The translations under genes and the position numbers were made by a program. The notes under the pieces are model-generated. The model ran no database searches. It worked only from the letters and a program-made list of their open reading frames with translations, and was not told the DNA's origin. DNA of 64,000 nucleotides, from positions 1,612,001 to 1,676,000 of the forward strand of contig NZ_CP046252.1 in assembly GCF_009720145.1 (NCBI RefSeq). The letters run 5' to 3'. The first letter of the stretch is position 1. Every line of letters starts with the position of its first letter. This document shows positions 19,237 through 28,003 of this stretch, one piece after another. The DNA comes from Sphingobium sp. CAP-1 (GTDB taxonomy: Bacteria; Pseudomonadota; Alphaproteobacteria; Sphingomonadales; Sphingomonadaceae).

Positions 19237-19863
19237 ATGCTGACCGCCCATTCCCTTCTGGCCTGGACCGTGATGTCGATCGGTCTGGTGCTGCTGCCGG
19301 GACCGGACACCATGTTGGTGGCCGGCCATGCAGCGCGCCGGGGCATGAAGTCGGGAATGGCGGCGATCGGCGGCATCCAGGTCGGCGGCCTGTTCTACAT
19401 GCTGCTGTGCGGCTTCGGCTTCCTCAGCGTGCTGAACGCGGTGCCGGGGCTGTTCATGGCGGTGAAGATCGCCGGTGCGCTGTATCTGGCGTGGATGGGC
19501 ATCGGCCTGCTGCGCGGCGCGCTCAAGCCGGCTCCGGCTTCGGCAGAGGCGAAGGTCCGCATCGGCGGGTCGCCCTTCAGCCAAGGGTTCATCAGCACCG
19601 TGCTGAACCCGAAGGTCGCGATCTTCTTTCTGGCCGCGCTGCCGCAATTTGTCGGCACCGGCCCGGATGCGCCCTGGCAGGGCATGTTGCTGATCGCGAT
19701 CGTCTATGCACTGGGTTTCGTCTGGTGCGCGGCGCTCGCGGCGCTCGCCACCAAGGCGGGTCGCAGGGTCGGTCAGTCGGGCGCCATGCGCTGGTTCGAA
19801 GGCGCCATGGGCGTCGGTTTCTTTGGTCTCGCGGGTCGTCTGGCCCTTGCTCGGAACGTATAA
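19237..19863 (+). CDS. LysE/RhtB-family amino-acid exporter inside the atp operon
   Basis: A 208-residue membrane protein with five to six hydrophobic helices. The N-terminal signature of the family is clear: LLPGPDTMLVAGHAARRGMKSGMAAIGGIQVGG, and later ISTVLNPKVAIFFLAALPQFV. Family members export amino acids or their derivatives by proton exchange; the substrate here is unknown. It lies between atpA and atpG on the same strand, with gaps of eight and three bases, so it must share their transcript. Such placement is not part of the standard operon. The base composition resembles its neighbours. Confidence 0.9.
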   Translation: MLTAHSLLAWTVMSIGLVLLPGPDTMLVAGHAARRGMKSGMAAIGGIQVGGLFYMLLCGFGFLSVLNAVPGLFMAVKIAGALYLAWMGIGLLRGALKPAPASAEAKVRIGGSPFSQGFISTVLNPKVAIFFLAALPQFVGTGPDAPWQGMLLIAIVYALGFVWCAALAALATKAGRRVGQSGAMRWFEGAMGVGFFGLAGRLALARNV

Positions 19864-19866
19864 ACT

Positions 19867-20751
19867 ATGCCTAGCCTCAAGGAACTGAAGCTCCGCATCG
19901 GGTCGGTCAAGTCGACCCAGAAGATCACCAAGGCCAAGCAGATGGTCGCCGCCGCGAAGCTGCGCAAGGCGCAGGCCGCCGCTGAGGCCGCCCGCCCCTA
20001 TTCCAGCCGTCTGGAAGCGGTTGTCGCCAGCCTGGCGTCGAAGATCGCCGGCGGTTCGGGCGAAGGCGCTTCGCCGCTGCTGGCCGGCACCGGCAAGGAT
20101 GAGGTGCATCTGCTGGTCGTCGCCAATAGCGACCGTGGCCTTGCCGGCGCGTTCAACGCGAACATCGTGAAGGCCGCGCTCGCCAAGGCGCGCGAACTGG
20201 AGCTGGACGGCAAGAAGGTGCAATTCTACCTGATCGGCCGCAAGGGCCGTCCGGTGATCAACCGCGCCTATCCGGGCAAGATCGTGACGCAATATGACAC
20301 CACCGGCACCAAGGAGCCGGGTTTCGCCCAGGCGCAGGCGGTCGCGCAGGAACTCAGCAAGATGTTCCTCGACGGCAAGTTCGATGTCGCCCATCTCTTC
20401 TATTCCCGCTTCAAGTCGGCTCTGGCGCAGATCCCGACCGAACAGCAGATCATCCCGGTCAAGATTCCCGCCGACGCCGATCGCAACGCGATCCCCGCGA
20501 CGGTGGAATATGAACCGAGCGAAGAAGCGATCCTGGACGATCTGTTGCCGCGCAACATTTCGATCCAGTTGTTCAAGGCGCTGCTGGAAAACAACGCATC
20601 GGAACAGGGCGCGTCGATGACCGCCATGGACAATGCGACCCGCAACGCCGGCGACCTGATCAACAAGCTGACCATCCAGTATAACCGCAGCCGCCAGGCC
20701 GCAATCACCACCGAACTCGTCGAAATCATCTCGGGCGCCGAAGCCCTCTAA
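19867..20751 (+). CDS. atpG: F1 ATP synthase subunit gamma
   Basis: Central rotor shaft of F1. The 294-residue protein shows the conserved N-terminus (SLKELKLRIGSVKSTQKITKAKQMVAAAKL) and C-terminus (ASMTAMDNATRNAGDLINKLTIQYNRSRQAAITTELVEI), which form the coiled coil inside the alpha-beta ring. It starts three bases after the LysE-type gene and ends 21 bases before atpD. Confidence 0.97.
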   Translation: MPSLKELKLRIGSVKSTQKITKAKQMVAAAKLRKAQAAAEAARPYSSRLEAVVASLASKIAGGSGEGASPLLAGTGKDEVHLLVVANSDRGLAGAFNANIVKAALAKARELELDGKKVQFYLIGRKGRPVINRAYPGKIVTQYDTTGTKEPGFAQAQAVAQELSKMFLDGKFDVAHLFYSRFKSALAQIPTEQQIIPVKIPADADRNAIPATVEYEPSEEAILDDLLPRNISIQLFKALLENNASEQGASMTAMDNATRNAGDLINKLTIQYNRSRQAAITTELVEIISGAEAL

Positions 20752-20772
20752 GTGCAGGCAAGGACAGAAGTC

Positions 20773-22218
20773 ATGGCAACCACCAACAATGTAGGCCGCA
20801 TTTCGCAGGTCATCGGCGCCGTCGTCGACGTGACCTTCCCCGATGCGCTCCCGGCGATCCTTTCGGCGCTGGAAACCAGCAATAACGGCCAGCGGCTGGT
20901 GCTGGAAGTCGCCCAGCATCTGGGCGAGAACACCGTTCGCACCATCGCGATGGATTCGACCGACGGCCTGACCCGCGGTCAGGAAGTCACCGACACCGGC
21001 GCGCAGATCAGCGTGCCCGTCGGCCCGGCCACGCTCGGCCGCATCCTGAACGTCGTCGGCGAGCCGATCGACGAGCGCGGCCCGGTCGCCACCACGCTGA
21101 CCTCGCCGATCCACGCCAAGGCTCCCGAATTTGTCGACCAGTCGACCGAAAGCTCGATCCTCGTCACCGGCATCAAGGTCATCGACCTGCTCGCCCCCTA
21201 TGCCAAGGGCGGCAAGATCGGCCTGTTCGGCGGCGCGGGCGTGGGCAAGACGGTTCTCATCCAGGAACTGATCAACAATATCGCCAAGGGCCATGGCGGC
21301 ACCTCGGTCTTTGCGGGCGTCGGTGAACGCACCCGCGAAGGCAACGATCTGTATCACGAATTCCTCGACGCCGGCGTTATCGCCAAGGATGCCGATGGCA
21401 ATGCGATCAGCGAAGGCTCCAAGGTTGCGCTGGTTTACGGCCAGATGAACGAACCGCCGGGCGCCCGCGCGCGCGTCGCCCTGTCGGGTCTGACGATCGC
21501 CGAATATTTCCGCGACGTTGAAAATCAGGACGTGCTGTTCTTCGTCGACAACATCTTCCGCTTCACCCAGGCGGGCGCGGAAGTGTCGGCTCTGCTCGGC
21601 CGTATTCCCTCGGCGGTGGGCTATCAGCCGACCCTGTCGACCGACATGGGCGCGTTGCAGGAACGCATCACCTCGACCAACAAGGGGTCGATCACCTCGG
21701 TTCAGGCCGTCTATGTTCCCGCGGACGACCTTACCGACCCGGCGCCGGCGACCTCGTTCGCGCATCTCGATGCGACGACCGTTCTCAACCGCGCCATTTC
21801 GGAACTGGGCATCTATCCCGCGGTCGACCCGCTGGATTCGACCAGCCGCGTTCTGGAGCCGCGCACCGTGGGCCAGGAACATTATGACACCGCCCGCGCG
21901 GTCCAGTCGATCCTGCAAAAATACAAGTCGCTTCAGGACATCATCGCGATCCTGGGCATGGACGAGCTGTCCGAAGAGGACAAGCTGACCGTCGCCCGCG
22001 CGCGCAAGATCCAGAAGTTCCTGTCGCAGCCCTTCCACGTCGCCGAAGTCTTTACCGGCATCAGCGGCAAGTTCGTCCAGATCGAGGACACGGTGAAGTC
22101 GTTCAAGGCCGTGGTCGAGGGCGAATATGACCATCTGCCCGAAAACGCCTTCTACATGGTCGGCGGCATCGACGAAGCCGTCGAGAAGGCCAAGAAGCTG
22201 GCTGCCGAAGCGGCGTAA
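20773..22218 (+). CDS. atpD: F1 ATP synthase subunit beta
   Basis: Catalytic subunit of F1. It has 481 residues, with P-loop GGAGVGKT at 153-160, the GERTREGNDL segment and an intact DELSEED loop near residue 397. The frame could begin at 20752, but the ATG at 20773 follows AAGGACAG and gives the usual MATTNNVGRI start. A hairpin-rich repeat separates the gene from atpC. Confidence 0.98.
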   Translation: MATTNNVGRISQVIGAVVDVTFPDALPAILSALETSNNGQRLVLEVAQHLGENTVRTIAMDSTDGLTRGQEVTDTGAQISVPVGPATLGRILNVVGEPIDERGPVATTLTSPIHAKAPEFVDQSTESSILVTGIKVIDLLAPYAKGGKIGLFGGAGVGKTVLIQELINNIAKGHGGTSVFAGVGERTREGNDLYHEFLDAGVIAKDADGNAISEGSKVALVYGQMNEPPGARARVALSGLTIAEYFRDVENQDVLFFVDNIFRFTQAGAEVSALLGRIPSAVGYQPTLSTDMGALQERITSTNKGSITSVQAVYVPADDLTDPAPATSFAHLDATTVLNRAISELGIYPAVDPLDSTSRVLEPRTVGQEHYDTARAVQSILQKYKSLQDIIAILGMDELSEEDKLTVARARKIQKFLSQPFHVAEVFTGISGKFVQIEDTVKSFKAVVEGEYDHLPENAFYMVGGIDEAVEKAKKLAAEAA

Positions 22219-22233
22219 GCTGAGCAAATATAG

Positions 22234-22361
22234 CCCCTCCCTTTCAAGGGAGGGGTTGGGGTGGGTGGTGAGCGAAGCGAACCGGCAACCTATCCCGAAC
22301 GGTTGCAGGCGATTGCTGCGCAATCGCACCCACCCCCGGCCCCTCCCTTGAAAGGGAGGGG
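22234..22361. repeat. multi-hairpin intergenic repeat between atpD and atpC
   Basis: The element is bounded by two short palindromes: CCCCTCCCTT-TC-AAGGGAGGGG at 22234-22255 and its mirror at 22340-22361. Two further hairpins lie inside: GCAACC/GGTTGC at 22285-22306, and GCGATTGC-TGC-GCAATCGC at 22309-22327. The outer GGGGTGGGTG and CACCCACCCC tracts can also pair with each other. It looks like a dispersed non-coding mobile repeat of the kind common in sphingomonad genomes. Its right end contributes the GGGGAG ribosome site for atpC. Confidence 0.85.
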
Positions 22362-22373
22362 GGAGTTTATTTG

Positions 22374-22628
22374 ATGGCACTGCATTTCGAACTCGTGACC
22401 CCGGAAAAGCTCGTCCGCTCGGAGGAAGTCTGGCAGGTGGTCGTCCCCGGCGCCGACGGCGACTTCGGCGTGCTGGAAGGCCATGCCCCCTTCATGTCGA
22501 CCGTCCGCGACGGCGCGATCCAGATCTTCAGCAGCGCCGGCGCTGCCCCGGAAGTCATTCCGGTGCAGGGCGGCTTTGCCGAGGTGAATGAAAAGGGTCT
22601 GACGGTATTGGCCGAAAAGGCCGGCTGA
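22374..22628 (+). CDS. atpC: F1 ATP synthase subunit epsilon
   Basis: Epsilon couples the gamma shaft to the c-ring and can inhibit ATP hydrolysis. The 84-residue protein has the N-terminal beta-sandwich (LHFELVTPEKLVRSEEVWQVVVPG, DFGVLEGHAPFMSTVRDG). It lacks the long C-terminal helical hairpin, as is normal in alphaproteobacteria. The ATG at 22374 (a TTG three bases earlier is less likely) uses a GGGGAG that belongs to the preceding repeat. It is the last gene of the operon. Confidence 0.95.
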   Translation: MALHFELVTPEKLVRSEEVWQVVVPGADGDFGVLEGHAPFMSTVRDGAIQIFSSAGAAPEVIPVQGGFAEVNEKGLTVLAEKAG

Positions 22629-22670
22629 TCTTGCCTGCCGCGCGCATCGCGCGCTTGGGAACGCTCGATC

Positions 22671-22714
22671 AAAGGGAGCGGCAGCCGGTCGGTTGCCGCT
22701 CCCTTTGCTTTTGC
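22671..22714 (+). terminator. rho-independent terminator of the atp operon
   Basis: A perfect 13-bp stem, AAAGGGAGCGGCA at 22671-22683 against TGCCGCTCCCTTT at 22694-22706, with a ten-base loop, is followed by GCTTTTG. It lies 43 bases after the atpC stop and before the next gene. Confidence 0.88.
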
Positions 22715-22837
22715 ACCGGATCGGCCGGACAGGGTTAATAAGGCCTTTACTTCCCCCGCCTATGGATGACCGCTTGCCTGGGTCAATCATGCGAGCGTCC
22801 TGATGTTCTCCCCCGCCGTCGCCCTGCCCGCCTGCTG

Positions 22838-24814
22838 ATGGGCAGCGATCTCTTCCTTGCCGATCTGCTGGGGTTTCTGGCCGCCGCCCTGCTGGGAGTC
22901 GTCTGGTTTCTCCTCCCCGGCGCGGGCCTGACCCGGCTTGCCGGGATGATCGGGCAGGATTTGGGCCGGGGCTGGCAAAGGATCGGCTGGGCGCTGCTGC
23001 TGGCCTTCACCATCCTGCCGGCCATCGACGCGCTGCTGGTTCGCGCAGGCGGCATGACGGCGATGGCGGGCCTGCATGGCGTGCTTGTCCTCTGTGCGTT
23101 GCTGCGCGCGCCTTTGCTGTGGCCGGCAACCGGATGGCGGATCGCCCTGCCCCTGTTGCTGCTGTGGCTGGCCGTCGTCGCGTTCGATTTCGTGGATTTC
23201 CCGACCGGCGGCGCGCTCAACCAGTCGCTGCTCGACCTTGATCTGGTCAAACATGCCGCCGTGACGAGCGCGATCGCGCGCGAGGGGCTGCCCTTCGCCG
23301 ATCCCTTTTTCGCGCGGCCCGGCTATGTCGGCTATTATTATTATTTCTATCTCTGGCCCGCCCTGCTCCACTGGTCGAGCGGCTTCCTGATCAATGCCCG
23401 CATGGCCTTTGCCGCCGCCGATTTCTGGGCGGGACTGGCGCTGGTCGCGCTGCTGTGGCGCATCGCCGCCGACGGGCGACTGATCCGCCCCGGCCGCGCG
23501 CGCGCTTTCATGGGCCTCATCCTCCTCTTCTGCTTCGTGTCGGGCGCCGACCTGCTGATGATGATCGTGCGGGTTCTGACCACCGGCAAGGTCGAGGCGC
23601 AGTCGGACTGGTGGAATACCGAGATCGTCTTTGCCCTGCGATCGACCCTGTGGGTGCCGCACCATGTGACCGCGATGATCGCGGCCTGGAGCGCTTTCCT
23701 GCTGCTGGTGCGGGCGCAGGCCGCCAGCGGCGCGGCGCGCTGGGCCATGGCGGGCGCGGCGGGCCTGGGCATCGCCACCTGTTTCGGATCATCGGTCTGG
23801 ATGATGCTGACGGCCGCGCCGGTGCTGGTCGGATGGGGATGCATCGCGCTGTGGCGGCGCGACCCGGTGCTGCCGGTCGCCGGCGGCATCGCCCTGCTGG
23901 CGGCGCTGGTGCAACTGTCCGACCTGATCGCCTATCGCGACGACAGCGGCCTGCCGGTCGCCCTTGCGGTGCGGCCCTTCACCGTGCTGTTGCCGGAGGG
24001 CGGGAACTGGTTGTGGGTCCATCTTGCCCTGTTGCCGCTCAATTATGCGATGGAATTCGGCATCTTCCTGTGGGGGACGATCGCCTGGTGGCGCAGCCGC
24101 GCCTTTGACCGGCGCGAGCCGGTGCAGGTGCTGCTGCTGGCCAGCGCGATCATGTCGCTGCTGGTGGCCAGTTTCCTCAAATCCACCATCATCAACAATG
24201 ATCTCGCCTGGCGCTCCATCTGGTTCGCGCAACTGGCAGCGATTCTCTGGACCGCCGCCTGGCTACAGGGACCGGCGCCCCGGCTGCGCGACCAGCCGCC
24301 AGCCTTCCGCCTGCTGCTGGCGCTGGGCATCGCCGCCGTCCTCTGGGACGTGGTGGGCCTGCGCCTCCTTCGCCCGCCCCTCTTCCGCACCAGTTTCAGC
24401 GAACTGATCAGCCCGCGCGCCGACGATGACGATCAGCGGCGCATCTATGAATGGGCCGCCCGTCGCCTGCCCGCGGATGATGTGATCCAGCATAATCCGG
24501 CGCTGCACCGGCGCATCTTCAACTTCGGCCTCTATGGCGCGCAGCGGACCGGCGTGGCCGATCGCGAGGCCAATCTGTTCGGCGCGTCGCCGCAGGCGGT
24601 GCAGCAGCGTATCGCCCTGCTGCGGCCAATCTATGAAAAGTCGCTGACGCCGCAGGATATTCGCCGCCGGGCCGTGGCGGCCGGGGTCGATCACCTCCTC
24701 TTCGCATCGGTGGACCCGGTCTGGCGCAGCATGGGCGGGCCACCGCCGGGCCTGCGCTGTGCAATGCGCGCGCCGCTGGCCTGCCTTGTCACCGTGAAGG
24801 ATATTGCGTCATGA
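22838..24814 (+). CDS. polytopic membrane protein, GT-C glycosyltransferase-like
   Basis: A protein of about 658 residues with a dozen or so membrane helices. The first large loop after about helix 4 holds acidic residues and aromatic runs (FDFVDFPTGGALNQSLLDLDL, FFARPGYVGYYYYFYLWPAL). This recalls GT-C lipid-linked sugar transferases, whose catalytic acidic residue lies in that loop. A soluble tail of about 150 residues follows the last helix, with a short acidic patch (RADDDDQRRIYEWAARRL). Donor and acceptor are unknown. The start at 22838 follows the arginine-rich stretch upstream and begins the first helix. The stop overlaps the next gene (ATGA). Confidence 0.65.
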   Translation: MGSDLFLADLLGFLAAALLGVVWFLLPGAGLTRLAGMIGQDLGRGWQRIGWALLLAFTILPAIDALLVRAGGMTAMAGLHGVLVLCALLRAPLLWPATGWRIALPLLLLWLAVVAFDFVDFPTGGALNQSLLDLDLVKHAAVTSAIAREGLPFADPFFARPGYVGYYYYFYLWPALLHWSSGFLINARMAFAAADFWAGLALVALLWRIAADGRLIRPGRARAFMGLILLFCFVSGADLLMMIVRVLTTGKVEAQSDWWNTEIVFALRSTLWVPHHVTAMIAAWSAFLLLVRAQAASGAARWAMAGAAGLGIATCFGSSVWMMLTAAPVLVGWGCIALWRRDPVLPVAGGIALLAALVQLSDLIAYRDDSGLPVALAVRPFTVLLPEGGNWLWVHLALLPLNYAMEFGIFLWGTIAWWRSRAFDRREPVQVLLLASAIMSLLVASFLKSTIINNDLAWRSIWFAQLAAILWTAAWLQGPAPRLRDQPPAFRLLLALGIAAVLWDVVGLRLLRPPLFRTSFSELISPRADDDDQRRIYEWAARRLPADDVIQHNPALHRRIFNFGLYGAQRTGVADREANLFGASPQAVQQRIALLRPIYEKSLTPQDIRRRAVAAGVDHLLFASVDPVWRSMGGPPPGLRCAMRAPLACLVTVKDIAS

Positions 24815-25395
24815 ACAGCGTGCTGCGGCGGCTGGCGGCTCTGGCCATCGTCTATCTGATCGTGCTGGCGGCCGGATTTCTGCTCTATCTGGCGCTGATC
24901 GCTTCGCCGCTGCTGGGGGCGGTCCCGCTGCTTTTCTATCGTGGCGTGCTGATCGCCTTTATCGGTGCGCTGCTGCTGGGCCTGCTGCTGGCGATCGCGG
25001 CGCGCCGGATCGCCGCGATCGACCTGTCGACCGGGGTCGGCGCGGTAGCGCTGTCGCTGGCGTTCAACATCAGCTTCCTGATCGTCTTTCCGGTCACGTT
25101 CGACCGGTCGATCACCATGTTCCTGCTCGCCCGGATCGAGCGGCAGGACGGGGAACTGACGCCGCCGATGCTGGAGCAGGTTTTCCTGCGCGAATATCTG
25201 GGCGATATGCACCAGATCGACCGGCGGGTGCGCGAACAGACGCTGTCGGGCAATATCGTCCAGCGCGGCGATGGCCGCATCTTGCTGACGCCGCAGGGGC
25301 GCAGGCTGCTGACGAGCGCGCGGACGATCGGCCACTGGTTCGGTGCCGATCCGCGCTTCGTGACGGCATCGGAACGATTGCCGGCCGCCCATTAG
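24811..25395 (+). CDS. small membrane protein of unknown function, partner of the GT-C-like protein
   Basis: I do not recognise a family. The 194-residue protein has three predicted membrane helices in its first 100 residues (AALAIVYLIVLAAGFLLYLAL, a second near 45-65, a third near 75-95). A soluble tail contains RRVREQTLSGNIVQRGDGRILLTPQGRRL. It overlaps the preceding gene by four bases, so the two are co-translated and probably act together in the membrane. The CpaF-type ATPase gene begins 98 bases downstream. Confidence 0.7.
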   Translation: MNSVLRRLAALAIVYLIVLAAGFLLYLALIASPLLGAVPLLFYRGVLIAFIGALLLGLLLAIAARRIAAIDLSTGVGAVALSLAFNISFLIVFPVTFDRSITMFLLARIERQDGELTPPMLEQVFLREYLGDMHQIDRRVREQTLSGNIVQRGDGRILLTPQGRRLLTSARTIGHWFGADPRFVTASERLPAAH

Positions 25396-25492
25396 CCATT
25401 TGTCAAAGTTTCCAGCCTATTCACCTTCATCATCATATAAGATCGGCGCTATCCGGGTGGCGGGGCCGATCGCGACAGAGCGGCGGAGATTT

Positions 25493-27025
25493 ATGAGCGC
25501 CTTTGGACGGAAGAATGGACCTGCCGGGATCAAGCCCGGCTTTGGTGTGGCCCGGCCCATGCAGGGCGGCGCGGCGGCCCGTGAGGAATTGCCCCGTGGC
25601 GGCGACCAGTTCCCGCCGCTGGACATCGCTTCCCTGCCCGGCGAAGCGCCGTTCGATCCGCTGTCCGCACCAACCAGCCAGATGCAGCGCAATGCCGATG
25701 CCATGTCGCGCCTGTCGGAACGCGCCAATGCCGAACATGTGCCGGACGCCGGGCCGCAGGGTTTCGAGGCGAGCGTCCACAAGATCAAGGAGCAGGTGCT
25801 GCCCCGCCTGCTGGAGCGTGTCGACCCGGAAGCGGCGGCGACGCTGACCAAGGATGAGCTGGCGGAAGAATTCCGCCCGATCATCATGGAAGTGCTGGCG
25901 GAACTGAAGCTGACCCTTAACCGGCGCGAACAGTTCGCGCTGGAAAAGGTGCTGGTCGATGAACTGCTGGGTCTGGGACCGCTGGAGGAATTGCTGTCCG
26001 ACCCGGATGTCAGCGACATCATGGTCAACGGCCCGGAACAGACCTATATCGAAAAGAAGGGCAAGCTCCAGATCGCGCCGATCAAGTTCCGCGACGAGGA
26101 GCATCTGTTCCAGATCGCGCAGCGGATCGTGAACAAGGTCGGCCGCCGCGTCGACCAGACCACGCCGCTGGCCGACGCCCGCCTGCCCGACGGTTCCCGC
26201 GTCAACGTGATCGTGCCGCCGCTGTCGCTGCGCGGCACCGCCATCTCGATCCGTAAATTTTCCGCCAAGCCGATCACCATCGACATGCTGGCCCAATGGG
26301 GGGCGATGTCGCCGAAGATGGCGACGGCGCTGAAGATCGCGGGCGCCTGCCGCTTCAACATCGTCATTTCGGGCGGCACGGGTTCGGGCAAGACGACGAT
26401 GCTCAACGCCCTGTCGAAGATGATCGATCCGGGCGAGCGCGTGCTGACGATCGAGGACGCGGCCGAACTGCGCTTGCAGCAGCCGCACTGGCTGCCGCTG
26501 GAAACCCGCCCGCCGAACCTGGAAGGGCAAGGCGCGATCACCATCGGCGATCTGGTCAAGAACGCCCTGCGTATGCGCCCGGACCGGATCATCCTGGGCG
26601 AAATTCGTGGCGCGGAATGTTTCGACCTGCTCGCCGCGATGAACACCGGCCATGACGGCTCCATGTGTACGCTTCACTCCAACAGCCCGCGCGAGTGCCT
26701 GGGCCGTATGGAGAATATGATCCTGATGGGCGACATCAAGATCCCCAAGGAAGCCATTTCCAAGCAGATCGCCGATTCGGTCGACCTGATCGTGCAGGTG
26801 AAGCGCCTGCGCGACGGTTCGCGCCGCGTGACCAACGTGACCGAGGTCATCGGCATGGAAGGCGATGTCATCGTCACCCAGGAACTGTTCAAGTTCGAAT
26901 ATCATGACGAGGATGACAGCGGGAAGATCATCGGCGAATATCGCTCGATGGGCCTGCGCCCCTATACGCTCGACAAGGCGCGCATGTTCGGCTTCGACCA
27001 GCCCTTCCTGGAAGCCTGCCTCTGA
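25493..27025 (+). CDS. cpaF: CpaF/TadA-type secretion ATPase
   Basis: Powers assembly of Tad (type IVc) pili or a related secretion system from the cytoplasmic face of the membrane. The 510-residue protein has a Pro-rich N-terminal tail, the family N-domain (VSDIMVNGPEQTYIEKKGKL), and a P-loop GGTGSGKTT at 294-302. An Asp box (EDAAELRL), a MRPDRIILGEIRG motif and the GHDGSMCTLHSNSPR histidine box follow. The frame is open 93 bases upstream, but the ATG at 25493 follows GGAGATTT. No pilin, CpaA-E or TadB/C gene is present nearby, so it is an orphan copy here. Confidence 0.93.
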   Translation: MSAFGRKNGPAGIKPGFGVARPMQGGAAAREELPRGGDQFPPLDIASLPGEAPFDPLSAPTSQMQRNADAMSRLSERANAEHVPDAGPQGFEASVHKIKEQVLPRLLERVDPEAAATLTKDELAEEFRPIIMEVLAELKLTLNRREQFALEKVLVDELLGLGPLEELLSDPDVSDIMVNGPEQTYIEKKGKLQIAPIKFRDEEHLFQIAQRIVNKVGRRVDQTTPLADARLPDGSRVNVIVPPLSLRGTAISIRKFSAKPITIDMLAQWGAMSPKMATALKIAGACRFNIVISGGTGSGKTTMLNALSKMIDPGERVLTIEDAAELRLQQPHWLPLETRPPNLEGQGAITIGDLVKNALRMRPDRIILGEIRGAECFDLLAAMNTGHDGSMCTLHSNSPRECLGRMENMILMGDIKIPKEAISKQIADSVDLIVQVKRLRDGSRRVTNVTEVIGMEGDVIVTQELFKFEYHDEDDSGKIIGEYRSMGLRPYTLDKARMFGFDQPFLEACL

Positions 27026-27137
27026 CGGTCCATCTGTAACTTATTGTGGCTGGCGGGGGATTTGCCCCCGCCGTCCCCTTGCGCCGCCGCCGCCGGCACG
27101 GCACACCTCCCTCTCCCCACATAAGAGAGGATCTGTG

Positions 27138-27947
27138 ATGAACCGTCTCGCCCTGCTTGCCGCCCTTGTCGCCCTGCCCGCCGGCGCCGCCATCGCGCAA
27201 CATGCCCATCATCAGGCCGCAAGCCCTGTCGCTGACGACCCGATCGCCGCCGCTATCGCCGCGCCCAGCCGGACGCCGAAAAATGTCGCCCGCGACAAAT
27301 ATCGCCACCCGGCCGAGACGCTCGCCTTCTTCGGCATGACACCGAGTGCGACAGTTGTGGAATATAGCCCAAGCGGCGGCTGGTATACGGAGATACTGGC
27401 CCCGCTGCTGCGCGACCATGGCAGTTTCTATGCATTACAGCCGACCGGCCGCTACATGGACGGCTACAAGGCCTTCCTCGCCGCCAGGCCGGACGCCTAT
27501 GACAAGGTGAAGCTGGTCGCCTATCCCGAAGAAACCGCCAGCATCCCGGCGAACAGCGTCGACACGGTGCTGACCTTCCGCAACGTCCATAATATGGTGA
27601 TGGCCGGAAATGAGGCGGCGACCTTCAAGGCGTTTTTCGACATGCTCAAGCCCGGCGGCACACTGGGCGTGGTCGATCACCGGCTGCCGGAGGATCGCGA
27701 CACCGCGCTGGAAAAGAGCAGCGGCTACCTTAAAGTCTCGACCATCCGCCGCATCGCGCAGGCCGCCGGTTTCGACTATGTCGGCGCGTCCGAAGTGAAC
27801 GCCAATCCGAAGGACACGGCCGACTGGCCCAAGGGCGTGTGGACCCTGCCCCCGACGCTGAGCCAGAAGGATGTCGACCGGGACACATATCTGGCGATCG
27901 GCGAAAGCGACCGGATGACGCTCAAATTCCGCAAGCCAGCCCAATAG
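27138..27947 (+). CDS. exported SAM-dependent methyltransferase-like protein
   Basis: A 269-residue protein with an N-terminal signal peptide (LALLAALVALPAGAAIAQ) followed by HAHHQ. The mature part has a Rossmann methyltransferase look: ATVVEYSPSGGWYTEILAPLL as motif I region, VDTVLTFRNVHNM as the acidic loop region, and FFDMLKPGGTLGVVDHR. Export of such a fold is odd because SAM is cytoplasmic. A family of such periplasmic proteins is known, but its reaction is not. The ATG at 27138 lies 113 bases after cpaF; it may be a separate transcript. Confidence 0.75.
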   Translation: MNRLALLAALVALPAGAAIAQHAHHQAASPVADDPIAAAIAAPSRTPKNVARDKYRHPAETLAFFGMTPSATVVEYSPSGGWYTEILAPLLRDHGSFYALQPTGRYMDGYKAFLAARPDAYDKVKLVAYPEETASIPANSVDTVLTFRNVHNMVMAGNEAATFKAFFDMLKPGGTLGVVDHRLPEDRDTALEKSSGYLKVSTIRRIAQAAGFDYVGASEVNANPKDTADWPKGVWTLPPTLSQKDVDRDTYLAIGESDRMTLKFRKPAQ

Positions 27948-28003
27948 GCTATTTTTCGCATCGGCCCGGTTGCGCCCCGCCGCGACCGGGTTAAGGCGGG
28001 GGC

